From assembly GCA_026261815.1 (NCBI GenBank), contig JAMPIT010000890.1, positions 9,950,001-10,014,000 of the forward strand: 64,000 nt of DNA, in the 5' to 3' direction. Below the pieces are notes generated by a model. It made no database searches and had not been told where the DNA came from. It saw only the letters and a list, made by a program, of their open reading frames with translations. A program made the translations under genes and the position numbers. Below are positions 50,011-63,100 of this stretch, piece after piece. Origin of the DNA: Monarcha castaneiventris obscurior (Eukaryota; Chordata; Aves; Passeriformes; Monarchidae). Position 1 is the stretch's first letter, and each line of letters begins with the position of its first letter.

Positions 50011-51999
50011 TAAATAAAATAGAATGTTGATGGCTGAAATATGTATGCTACTGTCTTGAAAACTTAACCAGTCATACTTTATATTCATTAGAAATTACAC
50101 ACATATTTTGCATTGTCTTGCACGTAAATTCAGCATACATTTTCTCCTGCTTAATTAGCCTCATTTAGTAAAAAATCAGTAAAAGCATACTTGCAGAAAA
50201 AGTGTGTCAGCAACTTAATTCTGTTGAGGTATTTTATCTCCGGTTGACTGGAAGCTGTTCACTGCTGTAACTTTTTTCCAAATTAAATATGGAATTATCT
50301 TTCTTAGATGCTCATAGTTTTGTTTCGCTTCTATACCCTTCTGAAAGAAACTTTAATTACTTAGCTGATAGCATATCTGTCATTAATCTTGTTAAAAAAA
50401 CAATAAGAGCTCCTTAGGGGAGGGAAATTGTTCTCTATTCTGTCAGTTCATGAAATCAGCTATGAGTACACCAATAAAGAAGCACAAATAACCTTTCTGA
50501 TTCTTTTTGTTCTTATTGTTGTAAATAGCATCACTAACCAACAAAAAGGGAAATACATGGAAGTCTCCCATGCATAACATTTGCAATTTCGGAGAATATA
50601 TTTTCCTAATTCATTTTTCCTTTTGTTCTCTTGATAAAGAAAAAGGTTTCTGCAAATTATGCTCTTGTAAATATACAGTCATGCTTTTCAACAGCTCAGA
50701 GGCTGCTCTGAGTTTTTTCCTGATGTTAGATTAAAAGATGTTTTTCAAAGAAGAAATAGATGAGCATTACAAAGTTACATCAATGTGTAAGAAACTTTTC
50801 TCTAAGGAAAAACAAAATCCTGTTTCCACTGGAATAAAAAATGTGTGTCATTGTTTAAAGAGAATAATCATCACATATTTTTGCTTAATTACATAGAATT
50901 AGGAAAAATAAATGACCATGGGATTAAGAATGCTTTGCATTTTAAATGCTAAATTCATGCAAGAAACAAAATCTGGTGCTCCTGCACTATTATAAAATAA
51001 CATTGAATTGTCACAGGATTGGTGGTAGGAGAGCTATTTAATGTTGTAAACATTTGAATAATTACTGAGGATAAATATTTATGTTTTATTGAGATGTAAA
51101 AGGTTTTGTAATTTCTCTAACTAAATGCCATTACAAGAAATTCCAGTTACAAATATAGAACCTGGATTCATTGCAAAGGCTGGTAAAATTAATCTTTAGA
51201 TACGTGCAATACTAATTAGGAAAAAAACATTAGAGGTTTCTCTTACAGACTAGGAATTCCAAAACAAGAGTTCTGATTTCATCATGGACTTTAAGGTGTC
51301 TTTTATTTTATGGCAGCTGGAATTTATCACTCTCTAGCTACTCCTATGAATTAAAACTAGGTCCAAAGGAACTAAAATATTTGTTAAGTGATAATCTTGA
51401 CCATTAAGACTGACATCTCTAGAAAAATTACAAAAGAATAATTATTTATAGGCATGACTGAATGCAAACTGAGACCAAGAAAACCTTCCGTGGTGTGAAA
51501 AGAAGTCATGAATGCTGAGCTGCAATGGCAAAGGAGTTTGAAGCAGTAGTCTGATCTGGAACTGGAGTTCCTTTGTGGTTTCCAGACCCCTTCTCTAGCC
51601 AGAGCAGCCAGAAAAGCTGAGGCCACAGCCACACATTGTTTTCTACAAGGTTTTACACAGATCACCATATAGGATAATCTAAATCTCCCCAGCAGAATCA
51701 GTGATCACCTGAAGAATGAGATCAGTTCAGTTTGGTAGGAACTTTTTAAGCCAACTTAAACATGGTTTTTCATATGAGGAAAAAGAGGTCAGTTCTGAAA
51801 CTAGAATTTTCTAAAGACATTCTCAAGGGCAATTGCATCCATGTATATCTAAATATGTAGGACAAGAGACACATCCAAGAAAAACAGACTGTGAGACTGT
51901 GACAAACGTTGACCTCACAGACCAGTTATTTTAAAGTAACTGGTGTTCAACACTATATAACCAGAGATTTTTAGTTCTAAATTTTTTTAGTATTTTTAG

Positions 52000-52044
52000 G
52001 CAAGGAGGGAAAAAGAAAAGAGGAAAGGAAGAAGATGAGGAAGC
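52000..52044. repeat. Polypurine tract
   Basis: About 45 bases almost entirely A and G (AAGGAGGGAAAAAGAAAAGA and onward). It is low-complexity; on the minus strand it would be a pyrimidine tract of the kind found ahead of splice acceptors, but no clear exon follows. Confidence 0.8.
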
Positions 52045-55008
52045 CTTAAGTGGACCAGCACTACCAACACACCCCTCAAACCAGGTGGGAAATGCCATTA
52101 AAAAGAAAGTGCACTCATTGGGTTTTAAAGGTTCAGTGCTCTGCCCAGATACTATCTTAGGGCATGGGAGATGTTAGGCTTGCATGCCAAACACCATTAC
52201 CTTCTAAAGCCCAAGTAATATTATCTGTTACTGCTTCTTACACTTCTACCCATTGTAGGAAAAGCAAAATCTATTATATAAGTTTGCCAGAAATTATTTG
52301 CCAGATGAAAGTCAAACATCGGAGGAGCATTAAAACCCACGGAGAATCAAAGATGAAGATATCCTGTGATCATCCAGCCACTTCAACCCCACTTTCCAAA
52401 AAACTAGGTAATATTTGGCTAAGCCTGAAGAGAATTCAATGACCACATCAATTTTTTGGGAAACTGGTCTGAAGAGTGAAGAGTTGTCTCACACTTAAGA
52501 AGGACAGACCTCAAAATTTTAAAAGCGTATCAGAAAGTTTAAAAGCAAAGTATATTAATTCTGTGCTTTTCCAGTACTAAAATCCATTACTTTTTCCATC
52601 AATCACTGCAATAAATATCACATAGAAAAGTAAAAAATAAGTAAACATTACCTTAAGATATATATACACAAGAAATTTCAGTCTAAAGTGCAAATTTCTC
52701 TGGGATCTGCCAAAGACAGGGCTTATTTACACCAGGAATAAAGGTTCTGAGATGCAAAACCTTTTGTCTCTAATATTTTCCTATAGGAATTTAGTAAAAT
52801 GAGAGTTGTATTGCAACCTAAAAATATGCACACACACATGCACAGCCTTTGATTTTTACTTTTTTTTTTCAACAGAAGTATAATAGCAGAAGTACTCACA
52901 GCATGGATCTCTTGTCTTTTCTTCCTAAATACTGTTTACTGAGCTTAGTAAAAGCATTCTGAAAGGGGTTTTCTTATTTTAATTGTGCACATTACTTTCA
53001 GAAACAAAGATGTAAATGCTTTACAGTCGGTTTGGGCATCTTTTCAAACACTTTCCTAAGCTCTGCTCTGTTCTTTCACATAGGAATGACTGATGATTCA
53101 TTCTGATATTCCTTCCAATCTACGCAGGAACAGATGTCTTCAAAATGCTGGGAAAATTCCTGCAGACATCTCGAGCCCTGTGCCTTCAACCAGCCAGTTA
53201 GGACAATATTGGCATTCTACACTGTTCAGAATGTGAGATAGCTCCTGAACGAAAGCACTAAACTGAAATTCAGGTTAAAAGACCCTAGTACTTTCTGAAG
53301 TATGTTACAAAAGAGAAGGAAACAGAAATTGCCACATAAATACCCCTAGATGGCCTGCAACAGTATTTATATTTATTTTCACTTCTCTTAGTGATGACAC
53401 AAAGTAAATCTGTTCATTTGGTCATCTCTAGGAATTGAGAGCTAGGGATTTGCACCTTCCCAAAGCTTCCCCTTTTTCCTGTGAAAGGTCAGACAGATTG
53501 TCACAATTGAGTCTGCTACTTCAGAAGCAAGTAAAACTCATGCACTGGAAAAGATTTTTGTAGAGGAAGCACTATACATTCATATTACTTTAAATACAGC
53601 TATTACTCAAATCTCACAAGCCTTCTGCCTGAGTTCTCAGTAATCACAGTGGTAACAACATTTCTCCCCACTGGCAAAGAGCAAAGCACAGCACCACTCT
53701 ATGATTTTGCTATTTCCATTCTGACAAACGTTCGCTTCAATTTGTATTCAATAAAATCCTGCACTTGAAGTACGAGTACTTCTATGAAAAGAAGCAATGA
53801 GGTGGAAAACTGTCTTTTGAACTTTTTCTTTCACTGTTAAGAAAGTCATGGTATATTTCAAACGACCAGGAACTGTTACAATCTCTGAAGGCATGTACCC
53901 TGGAATGAATTTAATTTAATCCTTACAAAATAACTTGAGTGGAAAACACAGTTCAGAAAGAGATAGTGTACTATGAATTGCGTTTACAAAGAAATACAAT
54001 GATTTACTGTACAACTATAATCTCTCTCCATACTCTACTGTGATGTTATGATTTTATATAGTGCCATTTTCTCTCCTTACAGTGAAGACAATTTTTGAGT
54101 TGTCAAAAATTATTTAGATTAACTTGAAATACATATAAACCCTTGACAAATATTCTGCATGCTGTGAAATAAACACAATTCCTGGCTTCTTTAGAGGGGG
54201 AAATGATCATCTTATCATGGAGTAAACACAGAAAGATTCCAGAATAATGGACAACAGCAACTGATACAGACTTCTTGAATAACACATGACGCAATGAAAG
54301 AGGAACAATTACCAGCTCCCAAAAGTTTATTTCACTAGCAGTTTAGTTCCCATTAAAGACGACCTCAAACTTTATTACTCTACTCAAAAAATAACTCAGA
54401 AATTTGCTTCTTAGCTTAAAGTTGCAAGGCAGAGAGGCCCAGCAAAATTCATGTGTGGCTCTATGCAGCAGGATGACTACTGAGGTCCACTGAATACATA
54501 GACGCCTTTCCAGAATCTCCACCTATTTTTAAATTATATTGCTTTGAAAACCTTGCTTATCACTTAAGAAAATTAAAGGGTTTTTACAAAACAAACTACA
54601 TTATAAAATCCACTTTGTGATTTGTTCCTTAAAAAGCAAACTCACAAAGGACTATTCTTCCCCACTGGAAGCCTCCAACAAGCAACTGGTTGATGTCCCT
54701 TTCTGAATTGAAAAACGGAAAATGGAGAGGACAAAATGAAGAAAGCTATTTCTGAAAATAATAAAACAGTCTTAGTTGCAAGCTTTAAACATACTCCAAA
54801 AGGCACATATAATGGCTGAAGTAATTCTCCATTTTCTTAATAGCTCGAATAGATTTTTTTTTTTTCAGTGTTAGAAAGACAAGTGGCACTAGAATCTAGA
54901 CAGGTGCAATTCAGTGCAGCTCTGTAAAGAATCTCCTTAATACACAGGTATCCCCTGGGCAGCATGTGACCAGTGGAAAACATCCTACAGCAACACACTC
55001 TGGAAGAA

Positions 55009-55080
55009 CAAACAAACAACAACAAACCACACAAAGAAACCCACAAAAAATGAAACCCCACAAACACACACCACCAAATC
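55009..55080. repeat. A/C-rich low-complexity tract
   Basis: Almost only A and C, with CAAACAAACAACAACAAACC followed by shorter A and C runs. It has the same character and strand as the tract at 759-850. Confidence 0.8.
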
Positions 55081-58000
55081 TTGGTATTCCATGCTAGATC
55101 TTCATTATATACACCTTCAAATAAATAAAGACTATGTGTCAAAAATGTTGCATTGTATCTCTTACAGGCATATGGAAGAGCAATGTGAAGGTTTTTTTAT
55201 ATATAGACAGTAAAAAACCATACTAGGGTGTTGCCGTTTGTTTTGAAAGATAACACTAACTTTGAAAAGAAGACAAGCAAGGACAAAGGAGTGCCAGACT
55301 TATGGCTGGTAGCTTCAGATGATTCATGCAATGACTTCGGAGACAAAAACAAAAAGAAACAGAAAGGAATTAATGATCGATGCTAAAGCTGAGAAGAGAC
55401 ATGGATTTATTGGGGGTTTTTCTGGTATTGTCCTCACTTTATCCTGGTCAATGGGATGAATGCACAACCCAACCGGGCACAAATATGAGGTTAGTTCAAA
55501 CCAGTCTGAAAAAGTGATCAGTTGTTAACCTCATGTATGAACCTTTGAAGACAAAATCTGATAATGTCAGGTCATCCTTACATTAGTTCAGTGATTAAAA
55601 TTTGCCATGGATTCACACTTTCTCGTGCACCTAAGTCAGAAAAACCAAAAAGTAAACATTAACAGAGCTCCAAGCCACCAGTCTACCCACATATCAATGG
55701 AAATGGATTTCAACATCAGAGTATTTGATAACCCATCTAACAAAGATTTGGAAACTTCCAAATCCCAGAAGCTTGGAGAAAAATGAAATGTTGACATTGA
55801 GAGCTTCTGTAAAAACATCAAATGCACCACAGAGGTCCCCATAGAGCAATCCTGTACTCACAAATAACATATGATGGAGAAATACAGGGATTTGCCCTAC
55901 ACAAACACAGACATAAGAGAATTATTGTCTCATATAAATTCAGTAATAAGGCCTCCTTAAGGGATAGAAAAAGTAAAGAATTTGCTTTTGAGTAACTGAA
56001 TACAGTATAGTTTTAAATGTACATTCAGATATTGAATAACGGATGATTAAAACCAAGGACCTGGAAATACAATTATAAAAAAATATTATGCAGGGTCACA
56101 AGCTTCCAGCTTTAATCATAATTTGGAACAAATTTCACCATGAATAGCTCCAATTGCACTACTTACAGGAATTACTGCAGATGACAGGGCATCACTAGAA
56201 GCATCAGGACAAAACATTTCCAATCTTAACATTTACAACCCCCATATTTACCTAAATTTCCATTTGAAATGCAGCTACTCATCTACTGCAGATGGTCTTT
56301 TCCTGAGTTTAAAGCGAGAAAGAACTAAAGAATTATCACCATTCATGCTTTGATTTTCCAATGAACTTCAGAACATAGAATTAGGCCTTTTCATAAGCCT
56401 GAATGTATCCTAAAAGGATGGAAATAAATTGCAGGCACTGTCAAGACATGGAGGTAATGAGACCAGTAAAGATCACCATCAATGTCACATAGTTCAATCC
56501 CTGAGAGTGTAAGCAAAACAGTTTTCCAAAAGAACATATGGAATTAATGATTCTTTTGAAGTTATACAGGGAAATATTTTAACACAGTGCAGAGATAACA
56601 CAAGTCCATTAACAACTAGAGGACAGTTTTACAAGGAATACTAATTCTTTACTTGGCAGAAGAAAACTGGTTCCACTATATAATAAAATAAGGGCAAATT
56701 AAATTTTAATTCAGCAGAAACATGAAATCTTACAAAAAATTATTTGCAATCATGTAAAAGAATTTCTCAGAAGAGTGTAGAAAAAGACATTTTCATCATA
56801 TACAAAGAAAGCTAGCCAAGAAGAGGATGGTTTAAAATAACTTGAAGAAGGGCCCCTACTAATTTGAGGGAACTATAGGGTAGACTCAGAATGGAAAATG
56901 CTGCAAGTAGTCTGCTGAGGTGAAGTAATATCAGAAAGAACAAGAAGTAAAATGTATGCATAAAAGGCAGGACATGGAAGTATTATTCAGCTTCTTGTTA
57001 CCCTGAAAATGTCTTAATTCAATTCTGGGACATGTTTTAGGATGGTAAACCATCATCCACTTCACTGGTTTTCAAGGAACATTAAGCCAATTGTACAAAG
57101 TGGAAGGAAGTAGAAGCCCTCCCTAGACAATTTTCTGACCTGAATAATCAAAATCTCAGCCACCTGCAGCCAGAATAGAAGCACACCAAGACACTCAGGA
57201 AAGATTTACTTCACTGTGAAACATTCATGAAGTTTCATCACAGCTCAAAGAGTACACGGCAAAAAGAAATAAACAGATACATTTATTAACAAATACCAGG
57301 ATAAACTAACAGAGGTTTCTTTCTGAGCCAGTCGCCACCAGCAATACAGTGCTGTAAACAACAGATTAATTTCCTCTGAAATCCCTTGAAGAAAAAGCTT
57401 TGTGAAAACATCTGTGGTTGAATTCAAACAGCTACTTTTCTGCCTTTAAGAAATATATCCAACCATATCACTCATGACTGGAAGTTTTCCACATTAAGCA
57501 TTGTGACACACCTTAGCATCAATGTATGCCTGTTCTACTAGAAGTTAAGCTTCCCCAAAAAGAGGAACTCTGCCATAAACCAGAAAATAATCTCTGGTTT
57601 ACATAAGTAGTTTGCAAGTTTTGTATTCAGATGTTTTTTTAAAATAACTAAGAAAGAGAAAGAATGCAGCTGTCCAGCTAGGGAAGCTGTCATATGCATT
57701 TCACTACCTCTAGATAAAGTGGTTTCTCTCATTGTCAGAGAGTCCATAGAGTTAAGTAACAATAGAAGTATGAAAATAATCAAAAATATATTTATAATCT
57801 CCTTTCAAGGTGCTCCCAGTATCTTCCTACAATAAAGGACGAAGAGAAGGAAGAAAATCCATGTAAGTTACAACCTGAGGTTCCACCCCAAAGCTCACTC
57901 ATCAATGAGAACCATTTACTTCATTCATCAGATACCAGATGCTACCTATCAGAAACCAAATGCTAAATATCAGTTGAATATCATTTTAAAAAACTTGCAT

Positions 58001-59841
58001 TCACTGAGAAGGACATGAGAAGCAACCAAAGTTGTTCATTATTTACATAGGGTTCTGAGGAAATAAAAATAATGCTGCTTACAAAGTTAATGTTTTATTG
58101 GTTTTTTCTCCTGATATTTGTTATGTCTCCTTGGGGTTTTTACAGCTGAAAGTATCTAACAACACAAAATAATAGAAGGATATTCCATGGTACACGTCAC
58201 AGCAGTTTCACATGTATTTTAATCTTTTGTACCTATTTTCTCCTGAATTTTGGGAAAAAAGCAAGACCCAGAGAATTACATTTTGCTGTTACCTTGTCTG
58301 ATGTTATTTCATCTGATTACAAGCTTCATTTTGCATAAAATGGATCAAAATATTTCTAGAAGCTTTTATTCTGAAGCAAAACAAAATATAGCAAGAACTC
58401 ACAATACAGAATATACAGGGTTTATGTTGTCCTTTACCAGTGTAAACCTTAAAACAACATCCCATTTAGAAATTAGTTTGCCTTCCTCTGAACAAGCCAA
58501 TTGCAATATGATTTTGAGATCTGATCTCATATCTGTTCAATAATTATGAGACCAGAAAAAGATTAGATTTTTTGGTACCAATTTCATTGGGTTTTATTTC
58601 CTTGAGCCAATTATTTAACACTTACTTTCATGGAAGGCAAATAGCATTTTATGGAAAAATTGTATCTGAAACATAATTTCAAATCTGCTGACCATCAATG
58701 CTGATGATGTTGCACCGAGTAACTTATCACAAGCAATATCTTAACAGTGACATTTCTTGCAGTTTAAGGTTAATAAGGAAATTAAGCTTGCTAAGAACTT
58801 TAACAGTTCGGTATAGAAAAACCTTCAGCCATGCTTATTATGCTTACAACATCTACAGAAATCATATTTTGAATGCAAATTAGGAGGAATTAGGATAAAA
58901 ATTTAATCTCTGCAGCACCAACAATTGCAAAGTGCCTTCTAACAATGGAAATCCTTGTTAAGATGCAAAGGAGAAAAAATGACTAACACTTTTCATTATA
59001 AAATAATGGTAAAAATGTTTTGGGTGGTGGTTAGAACAGCCACACTGTATTTTTTAAAAATGGATAATACTTGTGAAGTTTATGCTCCAATTTAACAAAT
59101 TGTTCTCAGTTCCCTTCTATAGCACTTGAAAATTTTGGTTAAAATGCCCAATATTAAAGAAAAAGTAGAAGTTAAGCCAATGCTTTTAATGAGCTAGATC
59201 TAATACAGGTGCCAGAAAATACAGTTGTCTGGAAATGTTTGAATAAGTAGTTGTGAGATGTAAACTTGAGAAAACATTTCACTGGTAATCACTGCATCAA
59301 GGTAAGATTTTTATGGTCTTTAAGCATGAACAAATCCTGCTTAGCTTAACTACAAAACCCTGTAAGGACACTGATTGGCAAGCTGTTAATGATACACCTT
59401 TAGAATTTTCTCCTGTCATAAAGAATGTGTTGAAATTTAAAAGCAAATTAAAAATAAGCACATGCATACGTCCATTACTAACACGTGAACCTGCATACCT
59501 ATATTTCACAATTGCCTTGTAATATGTTGGAGAAAAACTAATTTTTTAAGCCACTGGAGCTGGATAATGTCTTTTCATATCTGTTTTGCCCCATTACTTT
59601 TAATTTGAGTAAAAAAATAAATCGCAGTCTTATGTCAAAATTGTATCACAAATAAAACACAGTGCAATTAAACAGCTAACCTTCAATGTACTAACCAAAA
59701 GTTGTAAAATGTTGGAAAAGCATTAGATGGTGTCTCTGGTGATAGATTGGGGAAGGAGGTAAGAGTAGGATCATTACCTCCAATTCCAATAGTACACTTT
59801 AATTCTGGAAGAATTTTTGCTGAAAATACAAAAAATCTTAC

Positions 59842-59883
59842 TTCCCCCTCCCCACTTTTTTTAGATGTTTTCTTTGGAACCAT
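59842..59883 (-). other. Candidate 42-base exon, lysine-rich
   Basis: On the minus strand TTTGTTGTTTTCTAG, a good acceptor, is followed by 42 bases ending GGGGAA and the donor GTAAGA. In phase 0 the segment reads MVPKKTSKKSGEGE, a basic, flexible peptide typical in composition of alternatively spliced linkers. One other frame is also open and the third is stopped. It is the second 42-base minus-strand candidate in the window. A pseudo-exon cannot be excluded, and I do not recognise the peptide. Confidence 0.22.
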
Positions 59884-59939
59884 CTAGAAAACAACAAATA
59901 TTGTAACAAAGGTCTTTTGGCTTCTCAACTACATAAACA

Positions 59940-60100
59940 ACAAACAGAGCTGGCACGTTTACTTCTCCTGCCTCACATGGTTCTAGGCTGTGGTCAGGAT
60001 GCACACCTGGAGAGCCAGGCCATGGATACACAGCCTGTCCTGCGCCCACCTTCCCTCTCAGTGCAGCAGTAGGTGCCAGCATCTCCAAGAGGGAAAACAT
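59940..60100 (-). other. GC-rich patch inside a 79-codon minus-strand frame
   Basis: A GC-richer patch in AT-rich DNA. It sits within the minus-strand frame 59861-60100, whose first half is rich in Pro, Gly and Ala (for example GAGQAVYPWPGSPGVH) and whose second half is ordinary. No domain is recognised. It adjoins the candidate exon at 59842-59883 but in another frame. It could equally be a decayed repeat or a chance frame in GC-richer DNA. Confidence 0.12.
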
Positions 60101-63100
60101 GGATACTGTTTCCTGGAATAAAAGGATTTACATCTAAAGATCTACTGGCATAGCTTACATTCACAACATACCATATGAAATATAGTTGTTTTCATAATGG
60201 ACAGTAACTCCACTTTTAGAAGACTGAATTACAGGGCTATACTTTAGAAATGGAGCGAGTACTCTGCAATTCAGGATGCATATTGAAGAATGACATTATT
60301 CCTTCCAACAGGGCCATGAGGAGAAAGGTAATACTCATGAGAAAATGGCTCAAGAACTTGAGTAACACTTGTGACTTCCAATTTCTTCCCCCTTGATTTT
60401 TGTATCTTTAGAACACATCTATAAAACATCAATGAGCAACAGCTGATCAACACTGGATTTATTGTTTAGGTCTCCAGGTATCACTTGTGCAGAATTAACC
60501 ACATATTGAGATGCACATGAACAATTTGGTAGGAAGTATCATACAGCATAGGCTCTTCAGCATTCCTTTGGTTTGGTTCAAATGTGAAAAACATTGCAAG
60601 TTAGAATTTTTCAAACTGGAATGTTATTTAAAATTTCTTAATGCAAGCAAGGTGTTCGGAAAACTTTGAAGTTGGTGGAAGGGTAGCCAGTCATTAAACT
60701 TCCAAAAAATTACTGATAGCAGAATAAACCTTAGGAACATCCTATGGAAGAATAAATAGTTACGCTATTTAAGTTATAACCACAATCAGAGCATTTTTAG
60801 TTTGCCACAACTATTATGAAAAGAGTAACAGTGGTCAGGTATTTCAGCATGAAAGGCTTTGTGCTAACAGCTACCACTGAACAGCAGTTTAAATTGAGTT
60901 CTCAGCAGCTGAAAACTACAAGAGGCAACTCTTGAACTGACTTCATCCCCATCCTGCCAGAAGGGAAATGAAAGCATTTTTGGAGGAAAAAAAAACATTG
61001 AAAGAAAAATATCTGAGGAAAAGGAGCATAGGAGAAAACCTGAGCTGTAAATTTTAGAAGATTATTCCAAAACTAATCTCAATCCTTCAGATTCAGCAAA
61101 AAACCAACAGCAATACTATTTGCCGATCTTAGCAATTTGTGTTTCTAATTTGCATCATGCACATCTAATATATATTTCTGCAGTGTCTCTCTGGGAATAT
61201 CAGTAGAACTATTTTAATATGTTACTAAGATTGGGATAAACCAGGGAAATCTTTTTCATTTTCTACTTTCTAAAAATGAAATTAAAATATGAAGCATTCA
61301 AATATTGATCCTTGCCATATACAAGAAACTAAAACTGGTCCTGCTGCTGCTTATGAGGTGGGTCATAAGTACTGCAGCAACACTAATTGCAGGTAAATGT
61401 TAGTATTTTAATGCCAAGCACTTGCCAGTAACTTGGAACAATTTCCTCTTGTTTAACCCTCATTATTAATGCATTAGCAAACATTTTTATGTTCTTAAGA
61501 ATGACTGCCCTATTACTTTAAGAATATTTGAGAAGGTATTAAAATTAGATTTACTGATAAGTAGCAACACTCTGGAGATTCCCATTGGAAAAACAGGTAC
61601 TACACATTCACTCTATGCTGGTATTCCATATCTGTCCCATTCTAATGCTGTTTTATAATCTCTTCAACAATTTTGAACACCATCACATGGATAATTTTAA
61701 ATTGCTTGAATAAAATTAGTTGAGCCCCCCAAACCTACTCTGTAATAGCTATTATTTGGCTTCAGTTCAGTGAAATGCAGGATCGCCATTTCCTTTCCCA
61801 GACTCCTTAATTATCCCTTTTCTGCTCCTTTTAATTTAAAAAATAAATTGTTTCCACTGACAGCCTTAAGGAAAAACATTTACAACTTCAGTATAACATA
61901 AAAGCTGTTAGAGATGAAATCTAATCTTAAGGCTTTATGGTGTCTTTTTAATACACTTAATGATAACTGTTATGATCATTATTATCCAACCATATAAAAA
62001 AATCTAAACAAGAATACCTCCCAAGCACAGCTTCACTTCAGTTCCTATATTACAGACAAATGTGGGGTTTTTTAATTTCCTTTCATATGAATTATTTTTG
62101 ATAAGAATTACTTTTGAAGGACATCCAGAAGTCTGGAAAGAGCTAACACATTTAATAGAAAATTGAATCTCGCATCATTTTACATTATATGGATATAACT
62201 TTTGTTCCTTATTTGGGTCTTTGCTGTCGACTACATTTGAAAATCAGGTTTTCACAAGTTTTAACTACCTTTCTTGCTGGGAGACAACCTTTATATTCCA
62301 GATGGAATTCTTACAAATATCATAGTTGCTAGCTGAAATTTCTGAAGAAGGAAAGATTAGTATCCCCTCATCAATGAGATTTTTCATAAGCAATGGCCCA
62401 ACCTTCTTTTTTAGTGGTACTCAGAATAACTATCACACAGATTTTATAAACTCATAGGATGTCATATCCATTCCCATCATTATATTACACACTCAAAACT
62501 TGAAATTGGTCTTTCACTTGAGCTAGACCAACATCCTTAATGCCATGAATTATATTCTTCTGGGAATGTGGAGGGAATTCATTGCCAACAAACGTGCCCA
62601 GTTATCATTACTAAAGGTAGTAGATTTCAACAGTACTTTGGCGGGGGCCAAAGCAGCAGCTTCTGGTACATACCAGAAGTATCTGTCAGGTCAAAGTTTG
62701 CAATTTACTTTGCTTAGTGACACCTCTCTGCAGAAAATTACCCACATAAAACAAAAAATAAAAATTATATGACTAAAATTAATATCTCGATCTCAGCACA
62801 GCTGCAGATCAATATCATTCTTAAATCTGTTCAGATGTACTAAGACTGTCTCCTATGACATTTTGGAGCATTCCAGCCCAGCAACAGCAAAAGCAACTAG
62901 AGCTTTCCTTGCTGGTGGCTGCAGTGGCAAAGACAGCAGGAGCAGCAACACCAAGCAGCAGCTTTAAAAAAACCACTTTATGTACAAAAGAACTGCCCTG
63001 AATTAGTGGAAGCAGCAGCTGCCTTTTGATTTATTGCTCTTTTCCATTTCTTTGTCTTTCAAATATTGTCAGAGTTTTCCCAAAAAAACAGCAGTGGCAT

